Source of the DNA: BMS3B sp964501105
Lineage (GTDB): Archaea > Hydrothermarchaeota > Hydrothermarchaeia > Hydrothermarchaeales > BMS3B
Assembly: GCA_964501105.1 (NCBI GenBank)
Contig: CAZCRG010000085.1
Location: 1-7,567, forward strand
Length of the DNA: 7,567 nucleotides
Direction of reading: 5' to 3'
In this document: positions 1-6,289 of the stretch, piece after piece
Layout: each line of letters opens with the position of its first letter
Numbering within the stretch: position 1 is the stretch's first letter
The notes under the pieces: model-generated
Told to the model about the DNA's origin: nothing
Database searches by the model: none
The model's input: only the letters and a program-made list of their open reading frames with translations
Translations under genes and position numbers: made by a program

Positions 1-20
1 GTGCCCGAAAGGAAAGAACC

Positions 21-50
21 GTAAGAATCAGACTATTGTAGGATTGAAAG
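21..50 (+). repeat. Full CRISPR direct repeat, 30 nt
   Basis: This is the only intact repeat in the window. It has the archaeal pattern of an AATCAGAC block in the 5' half and a GGATTGAAAG end, resembling Archaeoglobus-type repeats. Cas6 would be expected to cut eight bases from its 3' end, leaving ATTGAAAG on the downstream crRNA. Confidence 0.85.
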
Positions 51-86
51 ACTCTTCACTTATTATATAGAACAGAATAGTAGAAT

Positions 87-116
87 GTAAGAATCAGATC
101 TCTTGGGGATATCAAT
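87..116 (+). repeat. Degenerate terminal CRISPR repeat
   Basis: The first 12 bases (GTAAGAATCAGA) are identical to the repeat at 21-50. Beyond them only scattered positions agree, mainly a shared GGAT block, giving 19 of 30 matches without gaps. The ATTGAAAG tag is lost. Decay of the 3' half is typical of the last repeat in an array. It ends 2 bp before the queD stop codon on the other strand. Confidence 0.8.
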
Positions 117-118
117 AC

Positions 119-457
119 TCAGTGCTCAGATATCTCCACCCACTTATCTTTGCCCTCCCAAAGGCGGACTCTAAGGGGATAATCGAACTCCTCCTTCAAC
201 TTTTCGAAGATAAACTCCAGGATATTTTCAGCGCTGGGATAGGTTAAAAGCTCATTCAGGGGACGGTGGTCAAGCTCGGCAATAACCTTCCTTACCTTCA
301 TTTTAACGTCGTGGAAGTCCATTATCATCTTGCCATCTTTCTTCTCCCCCTCTATTATGACCTCTACTTTATATGTGTGACCGTGCATTTTGCCACAGCT
401 ATAATGTTCTGGGAGATAATGAGCAGCATCAAAATACTCCACTACACCTAAACGCAT
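119..457 (-). CDS. queD: 6-carboxytetrahydropterin synthase QueD (6-PTPS family)
   Basis: This cytosolic enzyme converts 7,8-dihydroneopterin triphosphate to 6-carboxy-5,6,7,8-tetrahydropterin, the first dedicated step towards preQ0. The 112-residue protein has the full family signature: zinc ligand His13 in FDAAHYL, catalytic Cys21 and zinc ligands His25 and His27 in CGKMHGH, the catalytic Asp63-His64 pair in ELDHRPLN, a PSAENI motif at 74-79 and a pterin-anchoring Glu101 in RLWEG. The CxxxHGH spacing is the QueD arrangement rather than that of eukaryotic PTPS. The ATG start follows a strong ribosome-binding site, GAGGTGA, which overlaps the queE stop codon, and the two genes are 9 bp apart. 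It is the last gene of the que operon. It is convergent with the CRISPR array, and no T-run terminator is visible downstream. Confidence 0.96.
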   Translation of the reverse strand: MRLGVVEYFDAAHYLPEHYSCGKMHGHTYKVEVIIEGEKKDGKMIMDFHDVKMKVRKVIAELDHRPLNELLTYPSAENILEFIFEKLKEEFDYPLRVRLWEGKDKWVEISEH

Positions 458-461
458 TGCT

Positions 462-468
462 TCACCTC
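462..468 (-). promoter_or_regulatory. Ribosome-binding site of queD overlapping the queE stop
   Basis: Read on the minus strand this is GAGGTGA, four bases before the queD ATG. It matches the 16S anti-Shine-Dalgarno end and shares its first two bases with the queE stop codon (TGA, 467-469), so queE and queD are probably translationally coupled. Confidence 0.7.
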
Positions 469-1177
469 ATAGCAGGTTCAGAAACTTATGAGTTTGAGGA
501 ATAATCCTAACCTCAACAAGCTCTGAAAGCTCCTCCTGCAGCTTTAAAAGCTCTTTCTGGGGTAGTGCTTTTGAAAGAGGAGTTACCGGCTGGAGAACAG
601 CAAGAGAGATATAATCCTTTATGGCTTCAAGGTTCTCATAAATCTCCTCTTTATCAGCCTCTCTGCTAAAGACAATTTTGGCGAAGGTGTACCTCTCCCT
701 TGAATTTCTCAGGATCTTGAAGGATTTTATTGTTCTTTCTCTAATTTCCTGATAATCCTCCTTTTTTAAAGCAAAACTCAGCTTGAAGTCTCCTGCCACA
801 AATTTAACCTTGTTCTTTATTATGTCTGCTTTCTCGGGGAGAGTCATATTGGTCTCAAGGTAAAGTGGTCCAAGTTTGAGCTCTTTTATAAACTCTGCAT
901 TGAGGAGAGGTTCCCCGCCAGTGAGAGAGTAGGAGTGAACTCTGCCAAAGCTTTCTGCCACAGTTTTCACCTGCTCGAGGCTCAGGGGGCTCTCCAGATA
1001 ATAGAAGTCCCTAGCCCCTGGATTTTTTTCAACTCTGCACCCCTTGAAAGTTGGCTTTGTATCGCAGTAGTCGCAGGCAATATTGCAGGCATCAAACCTT
1101 ATAAAAACCTGCCTCACTCCCAGAAGGGGACCCTCTCCCTGGATGGAACAGAATATCTCTCTGATTCTTGCTTTCAT
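467..1177 (-). CDS. queE: 7-carboxy-7-deazaguanine synthase QueE (radical SAM)
   Basis: QueE rearranges 6-carboxytetrahydropterin to 7-carboxy-7-deazaguanine using S-adenosylmethionine and a [4Fe-4S] cluster. The 236-residue protein starts with the QueE-type IREIFCSIQGEG segment (5-16). The cluster motif C31-x3-C35-x2-C38 follows in FDACNIACDYCDT, and the SAM-binding SLTGGEPLL is at 84-92. The C-terminus (225-236) carries the PQTHKFLNLL ending typical of QueE. Length is normal for the family. The start ATG shares an ATGA overlap with the stop of the upstream DUF366 gene, and a GTGAT-type ribosome-binding site lies just upstream, so the start is well supported. It lies between DUF366 and queD in the operon. 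Confidence 0.96.
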   Translation of the reverse strand: MKARIREIFCSIQGEGPLLGVRQVFIRFDACNIACDYCDTKPTFKGCRVEKNPGARDFYYLESPLSLEQVKTVAESFGRVHSYSLTGGEPLLNAEFIKELKLGPLYLETNMTLPEKADIIKNKVKFVAGDFKLSFALKKEDYQEIRERTIKSFKILRNSRERYTFAKIVFSREADKEEIYENLEAIKDYISLAVLQPVTPLSKALPQKELLKLQEELSELVEVRIIPQTHKFLNLL

Positions 1178-1734
1178 CTTATCACATCTAAGGGTAGGCT
1201 TTTTCTCAAGTCTCCTTCTATGTCTTCTATTTCCCGGGCGTAGGCCTGAGCAACCACCTTAAGAAGCTTCTCTGCCTCGCCGGCTATACTTAGGTCTTCA
1301 AGGCTTCCATAGTTCTCGCTGGTAACATTTATCCCAAAATGGATTTTTGCACTTACAGGTGAGATGCTTGCTATACTCACACTGAGCTTTTTATCTTTGT
1401 AGAAGAGGTCGTCTCCTTTTCTTGTAATTTTCTTCCCAGAGTGCTCTTCAAGAGCTTCTCTTGCTATGGCTACAAGAAGGCGCTGTCTTGTGTAAATAAG
1501 CTTTAAATTTACAAGATCAAAATGCTCCGCTATAAAGTGAAGCATATCCTCAGAAAAGATTTTTTCCTGGGCCTTTTTATCCTCTAGGTCAACCATATGC
1601 TCCAGTTCAACACTGCAGGGACCGCGAAAGGCAACTATACTGTCCTCTTTGATTCCAAAGCTTTTATAGGCCCAGAGGGAAGAAATCTCCCTGCCAGAGT
1701 AGCTTTTCTTTCCATCAAGAATCAAAACCCTCAT
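1174..1734 (-). CDS. DUF366 family protein, function unknown, in the preQ0 operon
   Basis: This 186-residue soluble protein resembles the archaeal DUF366 family (Pfam PF04017). Recognisable segments are an N-terminal strand ending in DGKKSYSGREISSLWAY (7-23), FRGPCSVELEHMVDLED (36-52) with Cys40, a long helix around 62-98, RKGDDLF (105-111), and a core strand pair KLSVSIAS...KIHFGIN (116-136). There is no signal peptide or membrane segment. From memory, a Pyrococcus horikoshii member (PH1223) was solved and placed near the class II tRNA synthetase/biotin-lipoate ligase fold; this needs checking. The gene overlaps queC upstream and queE downstream by 4 bp each (ATGA both times), so it is made together with the preQ0 enzymes. 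A role in deazaguanine or archaeosine metabolism is therefore an inference from position only. Confidence 0.8.
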   Translation of the reverse strand: MRVLILDGKKSYSGREISSLWAYKSFGIKEDSIVAFRGPCSVELEHMVDLEDKKAQEKIFSEDMLHFIAEHFDLVNLKLIYTRQRLLVAIAREALEEHSGKKITRKGDDLFYKDKKLSVSIASISPVSAKIHFGINVTSENYGSLEDLSIAGEAEKLLKVVAQAYAREIEDIEGDLRKSLPLDVIR

Positions 1735-2417
1735 AGCCCCAGCCTCTCCAGTAGAGGATCCTTAACCCCAAGGCTCTTAAAGGCTCTTTCCCTTCTCCTG
1801 CAGCTCTCGCATCTCATACATGGAGTCTCTGAGCCGTAATAGCAGCTCCAGCTCCACTCCAGAGGCGCTCCTCTCTCAAGGCCCAGAGCAGCTATCTCCT
1901 TCTTTGTGAGGTCTATCACTGGTGCTACTACTCTGACTTTATTCAGAGTTGAGAAGCTCAAAGCATTGTTCACAGCCTCAACATAGCTTCTGGAGTTGTC
2001 CGGGAAGGTGGCTGCTTCCTCGGCATCGAAGCCCACAACTATTGCATCTAAATCCAAAGCTTCTGCAAAGCTTGCAGTTATATTTATAAAAACTCCATTT
2101 CTGTTGGGAACCCACACCTGCTTTGCAGTTTCTTCAGTAATTTCCTTTATGTCAAGCTCACTCTCTTCAGGCTCGGGTACTTTAGCTTCAATTTTTGTCA
2201 GAGCAGAGGAGGAAATCTCCTTGAGCCAGGGAAGCTTAATCACTCTGTGCTCTATGCCCAGAGCTTCACATACCTTGGATGCATAGTAAATTTCCTGAAG
2301 TGCTGCTCTCTGACCGTAGTCAAAGGTGATAGCGAGTTCAACCTTACCCTCATCCTTTGCTACAGTTGCTGCAACAACACTATCGAGGCCTGAGCTGAGC
2401 AAGGCTATGCTTTTCAT
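1731..2417 (-). CDS. queC: 7-cyano-7-deazaguanine (preQ0) synthase QueC
   Basis: QueC uses ATP and ammonia to turn 7-carboxy-7-deazaguanine into preQ0, the base that archaeal TGT inserts into tRNA as the archaeosine precursor. With the start chosen here it has 228 residues. An ATP-pyrophosphatase P-loop SSGLDS (8-13) lies right at the N-terminus, followed by FDYGQRA and a VPNRNGVF segment. A zinc site near the C-terminus is Cys192-x7-Cys200-x2-Cys203-x2-Cys206 (CYYG...PCMRCESCRRR). An ATG eight codons further upstream (2439-2441) would add MLLNLALE, but QueC proteins normally begin just before the P-loop and neither start has a good ribosome-binding site. The longer form would also leave very little promoter space before ogt. 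It is the first gene of the que operon and overlaps the DUF366 start by 4 bp. Confidence 0.95.
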   Translation of the reverse strand: MKSIALLSSGLDSVVAATVAKDEGKVELAITFDYGQRAALQEIYYASKVCEALGIEHRVIKLPWLKEISSSALTKIEAKVPEPEESELDIKEITEETAKQVWVPNRNGVFINITASFAEALDLDAIVVGFDAEEAATFPDNSRSYVEAVNNALSFSTLNKVRVVAPVIDLTKKEIAALGLERGAPLEWSWSCYYGSETPCMRCESCRRRERAFKSLGVKDPLLERLGL

Positions 2418-2460
2418 CTCTAATGCAAGATTTAATAACATGTAAAAAGAAGTAATTATT
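2418..2460. promoter_or_regulatory. Divergent promoter region between queC and ogt
   Basis: These 43 bp must serve both operons. For ogt, TTTAATAA at 2431-2438 lies 23-30 bases before the ATG at 2461, which is where an archaeal TATA box would be if transcription starts at the ATG itself. It is preceded by purine-rich CAAGA, a possible BRE. ogt has no ribosome-binding site, which fits a leaderless mRNA. For queC, the best placed minus-strand candidate is the T-rich TCTTTTTA (2443-2450), about 26-33 bases before its ATG. This assignment is much weaker. Shared use of so short a region suggests the two promoters could interfere with each other. Confidence 0.55.
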
Positions 2461-2898
2461 ATGCAGAGCTACTGCTATGAGGGATTTGAGGTTTATGTTT
2501 ATTTTAGTGGAAAAAAAGTAAAAGGAATTGAACTCACTGGAAGAAAATGTAGAGGGGGTGAAAAATTTCCAGAGGATTTGGAGATTGACCTCTCTGCCTT
2601 TACTCCCTTTGAGAGGAGGATTATAAGGGCTGCCATGAAAATTCCAAGAGGCAAGGTTGCAACCTATAAAGCTCTTGCAGAGGCTTCAGGAAACCCAAAA
2701 GCTTCAAGGGCAGCGGGAAGGGTCATGTCAAAGAATCCCTTTCCCATTGTAGTGCCCTGCCATAGAGTTGTTAGAAGTGATTTAAGCCTTGGAGGCTACG
2801 CCTACGGCTCTAATGTAAAGAGGGGGCTTCTTGAAGCAGAGGGTGTGAGGTTTAAAAGAGGAAAAATAGATAAGTCAAGTCTGCTCAGGGTAATTTAA
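2461..2898 (+). CDS. ogt: O6-alkylguanine-DNA alkyltransferase (MGMT/Ogt)
   Basis: This suicide repair protein moves alkyl groups from O6-alkylguanine in DNA to its own cysteine. The 145-residue protein has a short, poorly conserved N-terminal part (1-45) and a complete C-terminal DNA-binding domain (about 46-135). The active site is PCHRV with Cys100. Measured from that cysteine, the residues equivalent to human Tyr114, Arg128 (arginine finger), Asn137, His146, Tyr158 and Glu172 all fall at the right spacing: Tyr69, Arg83, Asn92, His101, Tyr113 and Glu127. It should therefore be active. The ATG has no ribosome-binding site and sits about 26 bp from a TATA-like box, suggesting leaderless translation. 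Its stop codon shares one base with the nreA start, so it appears to head the repair/pilus operon. Confidence 0.95.
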   Translation: MQSYCYEGFEVYVYFSGKKVKGIELTGRKCRGGEKFPEDLEIDLSAFTPFERRIIRAAMKIPRGKVATYKALAEASGNPKASRAAGRVMSKNPFPIVVPCHRVVRSDLSLGGYAYGSNVKRGLLEAEGVRFKRGKIDKSSLLRVI

Positions 2899-4175
2899 TG
2901 GAGGAAAAGCGAAAAAAGTGGAATCCCAAGTGTGAGATTATTAAGGCCATAACAAAGCTCAGACCTATGTCTAAGGAACTCTGCCTTAGATGCAAGAGTT
3001 CAAGGCTTCTCTGCGGAAGGCCAAGCTGCCCTCTTCTGGCAAAATTGAAAATTCAGTCTCCTTTTGAGGAGAAACTTAAGGAGGATATTTATGGTCCCTC
3101 ACCAGGAATTTTCGTGGGGCATAGAGGTTATCCTGAGGTTTTTGTTGGCCCCCTGACAAGCCTTGAGCCAGAGCTTGCAGAGATAAGTGACAACCCGAGC
3201 AGGTGGTATGGCTTTGATTTCAATGAGATAATAAAGCTGCGCTCCACACTGGTGCGTTCCAAGAGGAAGCAGAGTGTTAGAGAAAGAACTGAGCTGGTTG
3301 AAAAATCCCAGGAGATTGCTATGTCAATAAAACCAGCCTACACAGAGGTGAGCTTTGAAAGAAGGCCCAGCTTTTCTCTGAGCTTTTCTCCTATAAGTCA
3401 GCCTCAGGGGCCAGCTGGTGTTATTAAAAAGTTTGAGATAGCCGAGAATACCAGGATACCAAAGAAGGTGGACTATGTTGTTGGGGATGAGCTTACCTCT
3501 ACAGAGGCTGCTTTACTCCTGTTTAAAGCTGGCTATGATGTATATTATATAACTCAGGTACTCTCTTCAGGTGCTCTTGGAAGAGAGGAAAGGAAGAAGC
3601 TTGTACCTACCAGGTGGAGTATCACTGCCACTGACGATATCTTGGGGAAGGCTCTTGTTGAAGAGATTAAGAATTATCCTGTCATTAATGAGTACAGAGT
3701 TTATAAGAACACCTATCTTGACAATCACTTTGAGGTTCTCCTTCTGCCCAGGAAGTGGGAGTATGAGCAGTTTGAAGCCTGGGCTCCAAATACTCTCTGG
3801 ACTTTAGCTCTTGATAAGCCTGCCATAAATTATGAATATGAAGGCTACTTTGGAAGGAGTAGCTATGCAGAGCAGGAGGGCGGAGGCTACTATGCGGCTC
3901 GCTTTGGTGTACTCGAAGCTCTCGCAAAGCTTAGAAAGCAGGCTTCCGCTGTTGTCTTCAGGGAGATCTATGAGGGTTATATTATGCCGGTTGGTGTATG
4001 GGAGGTGAGGGAGAATGTGAGAAGATCTATGGCTTCTGAGCCTGAGAGGTACAGTACCCTTAAAGAGGCTCTAAACAGTATTTCAACAAGACTGAAGATT
4101 CCCATGGAGGAGTATCTCAGAAAGAGCAGAATCTTGAGACAGAGAAGACTGGAGGATTTTCTCAATGTTCTATGA
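2898..4175 (+). CDS. nreA: Nre family archaeal DNA repair protein with PCNA-binding tail
   Basis: This is a 425-residue member of the archaeal Nre family (N- and C-terminal Nre domains). In Haloferax volcanii, NreA acts with UvrABC in repair of mitomycin C damage in a PCNA-dependent way. Visible features are an N-terminal cysteine cluster likely to bind zinc, Cys29-x2-Cys32-x6-Cys39-x4-Cys44; a conserved block GPSPGIFVGHRGYPEVFVGP at about 66-85; and a C-terminal domain from roughly residue 275 to 410. The very end, QRRLEDFL (415-422), fits a PIP box (Q-x-x-hydrophobic-x-x-F-L/F) for docking on the sliding clamp. The PIP box favours the NreA rather than NreB label. The start follows ogt with a TAATG overlap and an AGGG ribosome-binding site 7 bases upstream. 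The 3' end overlaps the peptidase gene by 11 bp. Confidence 0.93.
   Translation: MEEKRKKWNPKCEIIKAITKLRPMSKELCLRCKSSRLLCGRPSCPLLAKLKIQSPFEEKLKEDIYGPSPGIFVGHRGYPEVFVGPLTSLEPELAEISDNPSRWYGFDFNEIIKLRSTLVRSKRKQSVRERTELVEKSQEIAMSIKPAYTEVSFERRPSFSLSFSPISQPQGPAGVIKKFEIAENTRIPKKVDYVVGDELTSTEAALLLFKAGYDVYYITQVLSSGALGREERKKLVPTRWSITATDDILGKALVEEIKNYPVINEYRVYKNTYLDNHFEVLLLPRKWEYEQFEAWAPNTLWTLALDKPAINYEYEGYFGRSSYAEQEGGGYYAARFGVLEALAKLRKQASAVVFREIYEGYIMPVGVWEVRENVRRSMASEPERYSTLKEALNSISTRLKIPMEEYLRKSRILRQRRLEDFLNVL
4151..4156 (+). promoter_or_regulatory. Strong ribosome-binding site inside the end of nreA
   Basis: GGAGGA lies 8 bases before the ATG at 4165 and within the last codons of nreA. It fixes the peptidase start at 4165 and supports expression from the same transcript. 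Confidence 0.75.
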
Positions 4176-5241
4176 AGCTATGCTTGCTCTTGCAATTTCT
4201 GGTAGCCTGGCAGCCAGCTATACTGATTTGAAGTCAGGCATAATCCCAAATAAGCTAACCTTTCCATTAATGCTCCTTGGCCTTGTGGGCTACCTCTTTT
4301 ACTCTCTCTACTCGGGAAACCTTTCTATCTTCCTCACCACTCTTAAAGCCTTTCTCACAGTCTTTGTTTTGAGCTATATCCTCTGGGCTGTAGGTGTATT
4401 CAGTGCTGGAGATGCCAAGGAGTTTATGTTCCTATCGGCCCTTGTCCCATTCTATCCTGACTTTTTGAGGGCATCACCCGCTCTTCCAACCTATCCCTTT
4501 CCCGTTGCATTTTTAATAAATACCTTCCTTGTAATTTTTCCAGCTATTTTCCTCTACGGCCTATTTCTCACTGTGAAGCACGGAAAACTTTCAGAGCTTA
4601 AGCTCGACTTTAAGAAGTATCTTCTGGGTGCTCTTGTTTTGCTCACAGCCTACCTCTTCTCTGAGCTGACCTTCAGTCTTGGATTTTTTATTTTTCTTGC
4701 CTCTCTTTATCTGATTAAGAGTAAACTGCAGAAAATACTGCTCATCTCCATGGTTACTGGAATTTATATAATTTTTAATTTCAGTCCTGGAGTTCTTGAG
4801 TATCTCGCTGTGAGGTATGCAATAATTCTGGCAATTTTTGTATTTTCAGGTACCTTTATGGCGCTGATTTCAGTGATAAGAAAGTATGCTTTAATGAAGG
4901 AGATAAAAATATCAGAGCTTGAAGAGGGCATGATATCTGGGGAAGAGATTTATATTCGAAATGACGAAGTAATAAGAGAGGAGCCTGATTATATAAAAAA
5001 GGCTCTAAAAATGTTTAGAGGTGAAAGAGGAAAAGAGATGCAAATCCTGAGTACAAAAGCCTCTGGAGTTTCAGTTGATGAGATTGAGAGACTCAGGGAG
5101 CTCGTGGAAGAGGGTAAGCTGGAGGACAGCATTAAGATTAAGAGGAGAATGCCCTTTGCCCCGATTATACTTGCGGGCTTTATTTTATCTCTGGTATATG
5201 GCGACATTAGCCTGCTCTTGAGGCGTATGGTGGGACAATGA
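4165..5241 (+). CDS. eppA: EppA-like archaeal prepilin peptidase (A24 family)
   Basis: This is a 358-residue polytopic membrane aspartic protease of the FlaK/EppA group, expected to cut class III signal peptides on the cytoplasmic side. The first catalytic aspartate is Asp21 in SYTDLKSGIIPNKLT. The second is Asp83 in FSAGDAKEF, where the usual GxGD reads SAGD. Hydrophobic segments lie near 4-18, 33-50, 55-78, 112-136, 152-184, 191-206 and 213-238. A charged cytoplasmic stretch follows (about 240-328) containing KISELEEGMI (248-257), the hallmark of the archaeal A24 C-terminal domain. A last membrane helix is at 333-350. The length and this domain are closer to Methanococcus maripaludis EppA than to the shorter FlaK. 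The next four genes encode its expected substrates and the first overlaps it by ATGA, so the assignment is strong, although archaellin processing is not excluded. Confidence 0.92.
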   Translation: MFYEAMLALAISGSLAASYTDLKSGIIPNKLTFPLMLLGLVGYLFYSLYSGNLSIFLTTLKAFLTVFVLSYILWAVGVFSAGDAKEFMFLSALVPFYPDFLRASPALPTYPFPVAFLINTFLVIFPAIFLYGLFLTVKHGKLSELKLDFKKYLLGALVLLTAYLFSELTFSLGFFIFLASLYLIKSKLQKILLISMVTGIYIIFNFSPGVLEYLAVRYAIILAIFVFSGTFMALISVIRKYALMKEIKISELEEGMISGEEIYIRNDEVIREEPDYIKKALKMFRGERGKEMQILSTKASGVSVDEIERLRELVEEGKLEDSIKIKRRMPFAPIILAGFILSLVYGDISLLLRRMVGQ

Positions 5242-5777
5242 ATAGAAAAGCTCAGGTGACTATTGAATATATTGTGATTATTGGAATTTTTATTGTGCTA
5301 TTTGCTGGAGTCACCCTGCCCATGGCCTTCAAGGCAAGCAGCGCTTCAAGAGATGTTGAGCTTGTTGTGGAGATGAAAGACAACCTTAACAAAATAAGTT
5401 CTGCAATTGAAATTGTGAATGCCCAGGGTTATGGGAGTGTTAGAACTGTTGAAATAACCTCAAGTAGAAATAGCTGGGGCCTGGTAGCTTATCCAGGTTA
5501 TATTAATAAAACTCTGGCATATTTTGTTGTATTTGATAGTGGATCAGAGGTTCCACCAGAAATTTCAACTTCAAAATCAAATTATGGTGCTATTGGTGTT
5601 GATATTGATGGAGTATATAAAAACAGTTTAAACTCATCCTACATAATTCTTAATGAAACTGGAAGATGGAAGGTTCTGGTGAGGAATAATAATTTTAATT
5701 CTGCAGAGGGCGTTATTTACATAAGAAAAACTATTGTTAATGGAGATACTATAGTTATAAATATAAACTCCCAGTGA
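5238..5777 (+). CDS. Class III signal peptide pilin-like protein 1
   Basis: This 179-residue protein begins MNRKA followed by QVTIEYIVIIGIF, the archaeal class III signal peptide. The expected cut is Ala5/Gln6, with Gln6, Thr8 and Glu10 as the QxSxE-type residues. A single hydrophobic helix (about 9-30) follows and would form the pilus core. The rest (31-179) is a polar, strand-rich head with no cysteine and three N-glycosylation sequons (NKT, NSS, NET). The start has a GGTGG ribosome-binding site and an ATGA overlap with the peptidase stop. I recognise no specific family beyond the signal peptide. It could be a major or a minor pilin, or another surface protein assembled by the same route. 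Confidence 0.9.
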   Translation: MNRKAQVTIEYIVIIGIFIVLFAGVTLPMAFKASSASRDVELVVEMKDNLNKISSAIEIVNAQGYGSVRTVEITSSRNSWGLVAYPGYINKTLAYFVVFDSGSEVPPEISTSKSNYGAIGVDIDGVYKNSLNSSYIILNETGRWKVLVRNNNFNSAEGVIYIRKTIVNGDTIVININSQ

Positions 5778-5778
5778 T
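5773..5778 (+). promoter_or_regulatory. Ribosome-binding site deciding the pilin 2 start
   Basis: AGTGAT matches five of six bases of the GGTGAT site used elsewhere in this operon and lies 4 bases before ATG 5783. This favours that ATG over the GTG at 5774, which overlaps the site itself. Confidence 0.55.
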
Positions 5779-5782
5779 AAAA

Positions 5783-6289
5783 ATGAATAAAGCTCAGGTG
5801 ACTGTAGAGACTTTAATAGTTGTGGGTGCAGTCCTTCTCATATTTGTAACTGTATCTCTCCCGATATCTCTGAGTTCATCAAGATCCTCAAAGGATGTAC
5901 AGCATTTTAGTGACGCCAGATTTGCTCTTGACACTATATCAACAGCGGCAAATACAATTTCGAGCAAGTATGACACAAGAAAAATTGAAGTTTATATTCC
6001 AGGTTTTACATCTTCCGGCTCGACAAGTGGGGGTTATCCCTTAGTACAGAGAAAAACCAGAATTTATCTCGATACCGGTGGTGACAGGATATATGCTGAG
6101 ATATCTGTTATAAAAAGAAAGAAAAGTGGTGCTGTAACCTATAATAAAACTGCCACAATTAATATGGACCTGGCAGGAGATGGCTGGGTGCTGGGTAATT
6201 CATCAGGAAATAATGAGATTATTGAGACAGGAGGTGGCTTTTACGCCTTTAATATTACATGGAAAAACATCACTTTCATCAAAAAATGA
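5783..6289 (+). CDS. Class III signal peptide pilin-like protein 2
   Basis: From ATG 5783 the protein has 168 residues and begins MNKA followed by QVTVETLIVVGAVLLIF, cut after Ala4. This start gives the same short basic leader as pilin 1. A GTG at 5774, in a GTGA overlap with the previous stop, would add only three residues and is a possible alternative. After the core helix (about 8-28), the head contains a Ser/Thr/Gly-rich stretch (PGFTSSGSTSGGYP), a basic KRKKSG segment and four sequons (NKT, NSS, NIT, NIT), with no cysteine. The downstream pilin reading begins at an ATGA overlapping this stop codon. Sequence outside the signal peptide is not obviously like pilin 1, so a distinct subunit is likely. 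Confidence 0.9.
   Translation: MNKAQVTVETLIVVGAVLLIFVTVSLPISLSSSRSSKDVQHFSDARFALDTISTAANTISSKYDTRKIEVYIPGFTSSGSTSGGYPLVQRKTRIYLDTGGDRIYAEISVIKRKKSGAVTYNKTATINMDLAGDGWVLGNSSGNNEIIETGGGFYAFNITWKNITFIKK

Larger units (their letters stand above)
1..116 (+). CRISPR. Leader-distal end of a CRISPR array (partial)
   Basis: Bases 21-50 form a 30-nt unit that begins GTAAGAATCAGA and ends GGATTGAAAG. The first 12 bases recur exactly at 87-98, after a 36-nt unique stretch (51-86) of typical spacer length. Bases 1-20 would be the end of the preceding spacer. The last eight bases of the unit, ATTGAAAG, match the well-known 8-nt 5' tag that Cas6 leaves on crRNAs in Pyrococcus and similar arrays, so the array should be transcribed left to right with its leader and cas genes beyond the left edge. 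The final copy is degenerate, as is usual at the leader-distal end. Only one full and one decayed repeat are visible, so the call rests on repeat character, spacing and the tag. Subtype cannot be decided, although I-A, I-B and III arrays often have such repeats. Confidence 0.85.

Noticed and set aside
1..118. Terminator for the que operon downstream of queD
   Set aside because: No T-run on the minus strand or hairpin is visible; the stretch is explained by the CRISPR repeat and spacer.
1996..2286. Plus-strand open frame of 96 codons inside queC, and similar frames opposite queD, queE, DUF366 and nreA
   Set aside because: They lie antisense or out of frame to genes with complete family motifs, have no recognisable domains and no ribosome-binding sites that fit.
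2418..2441. Longer queC start at ATG 2439-2441 adding MLLNLALE
   Set aside because: QueC proteins start close to the SSGLDS P-loop, no ribosome-binding site precedes this ATG, and it would leave only 19 bp to ogt.
5774..5782. GTG 5774 as the start of pilin 2
   Set aside because: Possible through the GTGA overlap, but ATG 5783 gives the standard short leader and has an AGTGAT ribosome-binding site at proper distance.
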